A stretch of 64,000 bases of DNA from Paraburkholderia sacchari (GTDB lineage Bacteria > Pseudomonadota > Gammaproteobacteria > Burkholderiales > Burkholderiaceae). The translations under genes and the position numbers were made by a program. The stretch's first letter is position 1. Every line of letters starts with the position of its first letter. The stretch lies in contig NZ_JTDB02000001.1 of the NCBI RefSeq assembly GCF_000785435.2, forward strand, positions 710,499 through 774,498, written 5' to 3'. The notes beneath the pieces are model-generated. The model made no database searches. It was given only the letters and a program-made list of their open reading frames with translations, and was not told where the DNA came from. Shown one piece after another: positions 59,117 to 64,000 of this stretch.

Positions 59117-60412
59117 GTGGGCGATCCCGAAAGACTGGAGCCTGAGGCTGCGGTCACCGATGAAACGGAACGTTCCTGGCTGTCGCGGCTCGGGCCCGGG
59201 CTGGTCACGGGCGCGGCAGACGACGATCCGAGCGGAATCGGTACCTACTCGCAAGCCGGCGCACAGTTCGGCTACACGCTGCTGTGGACGCTCCCGTTGA
59301 CCTGGCCGCTCATGGCTGCCATTCAGATGATCAGCGCCCGCATCGGACGGGTGTCCGGGAAGGGACTGGCCTCCAACATGCGAGCCTTCGGACCCAGATG
59401 GGTCGTCATTGTTCTGGTGCTGCTGCTTGCCGTCGCGAACACCATCAACATCGCGGCGGACCTGGCTGCGATGGGCGCTGCGATCCATTTGCTCGTTCGT
59501 GGACCGGAACAGCTCTACGTCGTTATTCTGGGTACGTTTTCGGCCGTCGTGCAGATTTGCCTGCCGTACGAAAGCTATGCGCGCTATCTGAAATGGTTGA
59601 CGCTCGTGCTTTTGGCCTACGTCGCAGTCGTCTTTATCGTGCCTGTGCAATGGAGCACAGTTGCGATTTCGCTGGTTCGGCCTGGCGCACACCTGTCTGG
59701 CGACTACTTGACGACCGTCGTCGCGGTGCTGGGCACCACCATCAGCCCGTACCTTTTCTTCTGGCAGGCATCGCAGGAGGTGGAGGAACTGCGCGCAAAG
59801 CCAGGGGAGCGCCCGCTGCGCTGGCTTTCCTCGTTCCGCGCTTACCGGCAGATAGACAGGATCACGGCGGATACCTGGATCGGCATGGCGGTGTCCAACG
59901 GCGTCGGCTTTTTTATCATGCTGACGGCCGCCGCTACGCTCAATGTCCGCCACATCGCCATTCATACCTCAGCTGATGCGGCACAGGCGCTCGCGCCCGT
60001 TGCGGGGCGGTTCGCCTCCTTGATATTTGCCGCCGGAATCGTGGGCACGGGGCTCCTCGCGCTGCCTGTGCTGGCCGGCTCGGCGGCGTATGGCGCTGCC
60101 GGTGCGCTCCGGTGGCGCAGCAGTCTATCGCTGCATCTGTCGCTCGCGCGCGAGTTCTACTCGGTCATCGCGGTAGCCATCGCGGGCGGCGTGGCTATCA
60201 CGTTCATGCATCTGGATCCGGTCAAGGCGCTCTACTGGAGCGCAGTGATCAACGGTGTGGCTGCCGTTCCAGTCATGTTTGTCGTGATGCTGATGGCCAG
60301 CAGCGACAAGATCATGGGCCGGTTCGCGATATCGGGCCTGCTAAAAGTGGGCGGCTGGCTTGCCACGGCCCTGATGGCCGTCGCGGCCTGCGCCATGTTC
60401 GTTTCAGGGTAG
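59117..60412 (+). CDS. NRAMP-family metal transporter, non-canonical metal-site motifs
   Basis: This 431-residue membrane protein has about 11 helices. It starts at a GTG preceded by ACGGAGG. The NRAMP helix-1 signature appears as DDDPSGIGTYSQAGAQFGYTLLW, so the classical DPGN is DPSG. The helix-6 metal motif, usually (A/M)PHN or MPH, is replaced by TTISPYLFFWQAS, lacking the Met/His. Overall length and topology fit COG1914. The altered site suggests a different ion preference from the Mn/Fe of MntH; the ion is unknown. It converges on the cyo operon. Confidence 0.85.
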   Translation: MGDPERLEPEAAVTDETERSWLSRLGPGLVTGAADDDPSGIGTYSQAGAQFGYTLLWTLPLTWPLMAAIQMISARIGRVSGKGLASNMRAFGPRWVVIVLVLLLAVANTINIAADLAAMGAAIHLLVRGPEQLYVVILGTFSAVVQICLPYESYARYLKWLTLVLLAYVAVVFIVPVQWSTVAISLVRPGAHLSGDYLTTVVAVLGTTISPYLFFWQASQEVEELRAKPGERPLRWLSSFRAYRQIDRITADTWIGMAVSNGVGFFIMLTAAATLNVRHIAIHTSADAAQALAPVAGRFASLIFAAGIVGTGLLALPVLAGSAAYGAAGALRWRSSLSLHLSLAREFYSVIAVAIAGGVAITFMHLDPVKALYWSAVINGVAAVPVMFVVMLMASSDKIMGRFAISGLLKVGGWLATALMAVAACAMFVSG

Positions 60413-60475
60413 TCCTCATCTGCACGCCATCGCGCCTCGTAAATTGAAAGCCGATTTTCAATACCTGTCACATCG

Positions 60476-60500
60476 GGCAACGCGCGCAATGCGCGTTGCC
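60476..60500. terminator. Bidirectional hairpin between NRAMP-like gene and cyoD
   Basis: GGCAACGCGC and GCGCGTTGCC pair perfectly over 10 bp around a 5-base loop, placed between converging genes. T-runs are absent, so termination may require Rho. Confidence 0.55.
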
Positions 60501-60530
60501 AGCCCGGTTGCCATGAGCGGGCGCGCGCGA

Positions 60531-60917
60531 TCAGTCGTGCGCCATCGCGCGTTCGATGCTTATCTGCGTGGGCATCATGTTCACGTTGGCGTTGTGCATG
60601 ACCCACAGCGAAAGCCCGACGATGACCGCGATCAGAAACGCCGTGCACACGAAGATGCCGGTGTTCGCGCGCTGGCTGCGCGAGGCACCAATGTGCAGGA
60701 AATACACGAGCTGCACGACGAGTTGCGCAACGCACAGCACGACGATGGTTGCGATTCCCGCCGCGGGCGGCACCACATGGAACATCACCACGCCGAACGA
60801 CGCGAGCGTGAGCACGAGCGAGAGCATCGTGCCGACCATGTAGCTCCTGAGGCTGCCGTGCGAATCGCCGTGGCTGGCGTCGTGGCCGCTCGAATGCGTA
60901 GTGTTGGTTGGACTCAC
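60531..60917 (-). CDS. cyoD: Cytochrome bo3 quinol oxidase subunit IV
   Basis: This 128-residue membrane protein of the bo3 complex has a His-rich N-terminus ([14 protein letters not shown]) followed by three helices ([68 protein letters not shown]), the CyoD pattern. The start is a GTG at 60917 overlapping the cyoC stop by 4 bases; longer frames overlap cyoC. It stabilises the assembled oxidase. Confidence 0.92.
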   Translation of the reverse strand: MSPTNTTHSSGHDASHGDSHGSLRSYMVGTMLSLVLTLASFGVVMFHVVPPAAGIATIVVLCVAQLVVQLVYFLHIGASRSQRANTGIFVCTAFLIAVIVGLSLWVMHNANVNMMPTQISIERAMAHD

Positions 60918-61519
60918 AGCATGCCTCGCAGATAAACAAAGGTGAAAACGCAGATCCACACGAGATCCAGGAAGTGCCAGAAGAGGCTCAGGCACGCGAG
61001 ACGGCGTCGCGTCGCGCCAGTGAGGCCGAACTTCAAGGTTTGATGCATCATGATCGCGATCCACAGCAGGCCGGCCGTGACGTGCAGGCCGTGCGTGCCG
61101 ACCAATGTGAAGTACGCCGAAAGATACGCGCTGGTATGCGGTCCAGCTCCGTCGGCAATGAGCTTTGCGAACTCGTTCACCTCCATGCCGACGAAGCCCG
61201 CGCCGAACGCGAACGTGATCGCCAGCCACACGATCACCTGACCGCGGCGCTCTGCGTGCAGGCCCAGCATTGCCATGCCGAACGTGACGCTGCTCGCGAG
61301 CAGCAGCAGCGTTTCGCCCAGCACGTAAGGCAGTTCGAAGAGCTGTCTGGCGCCGGGGCCGCCTGCCGTTGCATTCGCGAGCACGCCGAAGGTGGCGAAG
61401 AGCGTCGCGAAGATGAGGCAGTCGCTCATCAGGTAGATCCAGAAACCCAGCGTGGTTTTGGTGCTGTCGTCATGGCCGTGGTCATGACCATGAGCGTGGG
61501 ATATAGCAGCGTGTGCCAT
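60914..61519 (-). CDS. cyoC: Cytochrome bo3 quinol oxidase subunit III
   Basis: This 201-residue protein has five helices. [67 protein letters not shown] and [18 protein letters not shown] are typical of CyoC. It starts 3 bases after the cyoB stop. It is a structural subunit near the proton-entry region of the inner-membrane oxidase. Confidence 0.95.
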   Translation of the reverse strand: MAHAAISHAHGHDHGHDDSTKTTLGFWIYLMSDCLIFATLFATFGVLANATAGGPGARQLFELPYVLGETLLLLASSVTFGMAMLGLHAERRGQVIVWLAITFAFGAGFVGMEVNEFAKLIADGAGPHTSAYLSAYFTLVGTHGLHVTAGLLWIAIMMHQTLKFGLTGATRRRLACLSLFWHFLDLVWICVFTFVYLRGML

Positions 61520-61522
61520 GGT

Positions 61523-63544
61523 TCAAGCGGTCTCCTCGAGTTGTTCAACTTGCACGGTTCCATCGAAACGCTTTGCAATACCCAGCTGTCTGAAGCGCGC
61601 GTTCTCGATACGCTCGACCTCCGCCGCCGGCACCCAATAGTCAACGTCCTGGTCATAGCTGCGCGCGATGAACGTGGCGATCATGCCAGCGAGCCCCACC
61701 GCCGCGAACAGCCACATGTGCCACACGGCGGCAAAACCGAATAGCAGGCTGAACGCGGCGATGATGAAACCCGCCCCCGTATTGCGCGGCATGTGGATGT
61801 CTTCGTAGGCGCGCGGCTGCACGTACGCGCGTCCCGCTTCCTTGTTGTCCCAATGCTGCTCCATCGAAGTGATCTCCGGCAGCACGGCGAAGTTGTAGAA
61901 CGGTGCGGGCGAGGCCGTCGACCATTCGAGACTGCGGCCGTCCCATGGGTCGCCGGTGAGGTCGCGGCTCGCCTCGCGGCCGCGAATGCTCACGTAAAGC
62001 TGCACGATAAAGGCGAGGATGCCGAGGCCCACGAACACCGCGCCCACGAGCGCCACCACGAGCCACGGATGCCAGCCTGGCACTGCGTAGTGATTCATGC
62101 GGCGCGTCATGCCTTCGAAGCCCAGGATGTAGAGCGGCGTGAAGGCGAGCCAATAGCCGATCAGCCAGCACCAGAACGACACCTTGCCCCAGAACTCGTT
62201 GAGCGTGAAGCCGAACACCTTCGGGAACCAGAAGCTGATGCCCGCGAGACAGCCGAACACCACGCCGCCGATGATCACGTTATGAAAGTGCGCGACGAGG
62301 AACAGCGAGTTATGCAGCACGAAGTCCGCGCCCGGCACGGCGAGCAGCACGCCGGTCATGCCGCCCACGGCGAAGGTCACCATGAAGCCGATGGTCCAGA
62401 GCGTCGCGCTGTGATAGCGGATGCGGCCGCGGTACATCGTGAAGAGCCAGTTGAAGAGCTTCACGCCGGTCGGGATCGAAATGATCGTGGTCATGATGCC
62501 GAAAAACGCATTGACGTTCGCGCCCGAGCCCATCGTGAAGAAGTGATGGAGCCACACGAAGAACGAGAGTATGCCGATCGAGGACGTCGCGTACACCATC
62601 GACTTGTAGCCGAACAGCGGTTTGCCGGAGAACGTCGCAATGATCTCCGAGAACGCGCCAAATGCAGGCAGGATCAGGATGTACACCTCGGGGTGGCCCC
62701 ATACCCAGATCAGGTTGATGTACATCATCGCGTTGCCGCCTAGCTCGTTCGTGAAGAAATGCATGTCGAGATAGCGGTCCATCGTGAGCAGCGCGAGCGT
62801 GCCGGTGAGCACCGGAAACACCGCGACGATCAGGATGTTGGTGATGAGCGCCGTCCACACGAACACCGGCATCTTCATGAGATCCATGCCGGGCGCGCGC
62901 ATGCGCAGGATGGTGACGATGAAGTTGATGCCGGAGAGCGTGGTGCCAAGGCCCGAGATCTGCAATGACCATATGTAGTAGTCCATGCCCGCAGTTGGGC
63001 TGTAGCCGAGCTCCGAGAGCGGAGGATACGCGACCCAGCCGGTCGCGGCGAAATCGCCGACGAACATCGAGACCATCACCAGTACCGCGCCCACCACCGA
63101 AAGCCAGTAGGAGAGCGAATTCACGAATGGATACGCGACGTCGCGCGCGCCGATCTGCAGCGGCACGACCACGTTCATCAGCCCGAGAATGAGCGGCGTG
63201 GCCACGAAGAAGATCATGATGACGCCGTGCGCCGTGAAGATCTGGTCGTAGTGATGCGGCGGCAGATAGCCCGCCGCGTCGTTATAGGCGATGGCCTGTT
63301 GCGCGCGCATCATGATCGCGTCGGCGAACCCGCGCAGCAGCATGACGACCGCGAGCACGATGTACATGATGCCAATGCGCTTGTGATCTACCGAGGTGAG
63401 CCACTCGCGCCACAGATAGCCCCATTTGCCCGCGAGCGTGATCGCGGCCAGCAGGGCAAGGCCGCCGAACGCCACGGCGGCGCCGGTGCCCATGATGATC
63501 GGCTCGTGCCAGGGAACGGCATCGAGCGTGAGTTTTCCGAACAT
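61523..63544 (-). CDS. cyoB: Cytochrome bo3 quinol oxidase subunit I
   Basis: This 673-residue catalytic subunit reduces O2 with ubiquinol electrons and pumps protons. Heme and copper ligands are visible in FTAHGVIM (low-spin heme His), [12 protein letters not shown] (Cu-B His with cross-linked Tyr), WLHHFFTMG (two Cu-B His) and [10 protein letters not shown] (heme His pair). The C-terminal extension ([19 protein letters not shown] onward, with two more helices) is typical of CyoB. It lies 6 bases after cyoA. Confidence 0.97.
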   Translation of the reverse strand: MFGKLTLDAVPWHEPIIMGTGAAVAFGGLALLAAITLAGKWGYLWREWLTSVDHKRIGIMYIVLAVVMLLRGFADAIMMRAQQAIAYNDAAGYLPPHHYDQIFTAHGVIMIFFVATPLILGLMNVVVPLQIGARDVAYPFVNSLSYWLSVVGAVLVMVSMFVGDFAATGWVAYPPLSELGYSPTAGMDYYIWSLQISGLGTTLSGINFIVTILRMRAPGMDLMKMPVFVWTALITNILIVAVFPVLTGTLALLTMDRYLDMHFFTNELGGNAMMYINLIWVWGHPEVYILILPAFGAFSEIIATFSGKPLFGYKSMVYATSSIGILSFFVWLHHFFTMGSGANVNAFFGIMTTIISIPTGVKLFNWLFTMYRGRIRYHSATLWTIGFMVTFAVGGMTGVLLAVPGADFVLHNSLFLVAHFHNVIIGGVVFGCLAGISFWFPKVFGFTLNEFWGKVSFWCWLIGYWLAFTPLYILGFEGMTRRMNHYAVPGWHPWLVVALVGAVFVGLGILAFIVQLYVSIRGREASRDLTGDPWDGRSLEWSTASPAPFYNFAVLPEITSMEQHWDNKEAGRAYVQPRAYEDIHMPRNTGAGFIIAAFSLLFGFAAVWHMWLFAAVGLAGMIATFIARSYDQDVDYWVPAAEVERIENARFRQLGIAKRFDGTVQVEQLEETA

Positions 63545-63550
63545 GTTTGA

Positions 63551-64000
63551 TTACTCCGCTGCGAGGATGGCGGGCGCGCGTGCCCCGCTGCGTTCGAGGG
63601 TGAGTGCGGGAACGTTCGCGCCCGTGCCGCAAATTGGATTACCGTGGACGTCGCGCATGTACTGGCCGACCACGCCGTCGAAGAGACCGGGTGCGACGTT
63701 CGAATAGAACGTGACGGGCGTCTTCTCGCCCGGCTGCGCGAGCTGTTGGTACGCGCCGCGGCTCAGCACCGCGGGCGAGGCTTTCGCGCGCGCGATCCAC
63801 GCGTCGAAGTCGGCGCGGCTCGTGGCGAGCGTATCGAAATGCATGTCCGAGAAGCCGGGACCGCTGAATGCCGCCGAGCGGCCGGCATAGGTGCCCGGAT
63901 GGTTCGCGATCAGATGCAGCTGCGTCTGCATGCCCGACATCGCATAGACCTGGCTGCCGAGCTGCGGAATGAAGAACGAGTTCATCAGCGAATCGGCGGT
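63551..64000 (-). CDS. cyoA: Cytochrome bo3 quinol oxidase subunit II, N-terminus beyond window
   Basis: The frame is open through the right edge (TADSLMNSFFIPQLGSQVYAM at the edge) and covers the last about 149 residues of CyoA: the cupredoxin-like periplasmic domain (MQTQLHLIANHPGTYAGRSAAFSGPGFSDMHF) and a C-terminal tail. The Cu-A ligands of cytochrome c oxidases are absent, as expected for a quinol oxidase. It is the first gene of the cyoABCD operon. No cyoE is seen within the window. Confidence 0.95.
   Translation of the reverse strand, partial: TADSLMNSFFIPQLGSQVYAMSGMQTQLHLIANHPGTYAGRSAAFSGPGFSDMHFDTLATSRADFDAWIARAKASPAVLSRGAYQQLAQPGEKTPVTFYSNVAPGLFDGVVGQYMRDVHGNPICGTGANVPALTLERSGARAPAILAAE

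Noticed and set aside
1-64000. tRNA, rRNA, CRISPR arrays, transposases, integrases, replication origins
   Set aside because: None could be supported by eye; the short repeats at 14936-14962 are too few and short for a CRISPR array.

Overview
The window is high-GC Gram-negative DNA. It most resembles an accessory replicon (second chromosome or megaplasmid) of a Burkholderiaceae bacterium close to Paraburkholderia/Caballeronia. The signs are three Burkholderia-type general porins, a DUF2970 protein, a cytochrome bo3 operon and a dense series of catabolic and transport modules, each with its own regulator. I see no rRNA, tRNA, CRISPR array, transposase or replication gene.

Layout. 1-3636: 3' end of a polyol-type ABC transporter operon (two ATPases) followed by dihydroxyacetone-kinase-like DhaL and DhaK. 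3655-4180: a scrapyard of fdhD, formate dehydrogenase and cydB fragments. 4223-6462: CHRD protein, a tiny secreted protein and a TIGR03118 lipoprotein. 6600-10805: LacI-type repressor, a decayed gluconokinase, a sugar-acid MFS transporter and a porin, with three copies of one palindromic operator. 10930-14766: DUF934 protein, sulfite/nitrite reductase and a MocR regulator, then a cydB 3' remnant. 15308-22944: DUF2970 protein, then an IclR-controlled run of RraA-like aldolase, 2-hydroxyacid dehydrogenase, SMP-30 lactonase, MFS, porin and another MFS. 22956-28300: MFS, a LysR remnant, a MarR regulator, an LLM flavin monooxygenase with its flavin reductase, and a porin.

28457-38366 is a complete guanidine-utilisation operon: a sigma54-like promoter, a guanidine-I (ykkC) riboswitch, an ABC transporter, the DUF1989 pair CgdA/CgdB, a biotin-dependent guanidine (urea-type) carboxylase and allophanate hydrolase. 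Together they would import guanidine and convert it to ammonia and CO2.

38589-55502 looks like one aromatic-compound module. Two paralogous TetR repressors each face a nearly identical promoter/operator. One promoter drives an RND efflux pump. The other drives a type I extradiol dioxygenase, an FAH-family hydrolase and an acyl-CoA synthetase. An OmpW-type porin and a two-subunit molybdenum enzyme of the pyrogallol-phloroglucinol transhydroxylase family follow. That enzyme is the most unusual part of the window: its large subunit carries an extra SCP2-like N-terminal domain, an active-site Cys is replaced by Ser, and its iron-sulfur subunit has lost three of the four ligands of one cluster.

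55530-64000: a BamE-like lipoprotein, a small hypothetical protein, a chimeric Hsp20 preceded by an intrinsic terminator, a PbpG-type peptidase, a non-canonical NRAMP-family transporter, and cyoABCD on the minus strand, with cyoA cut by the window edge.
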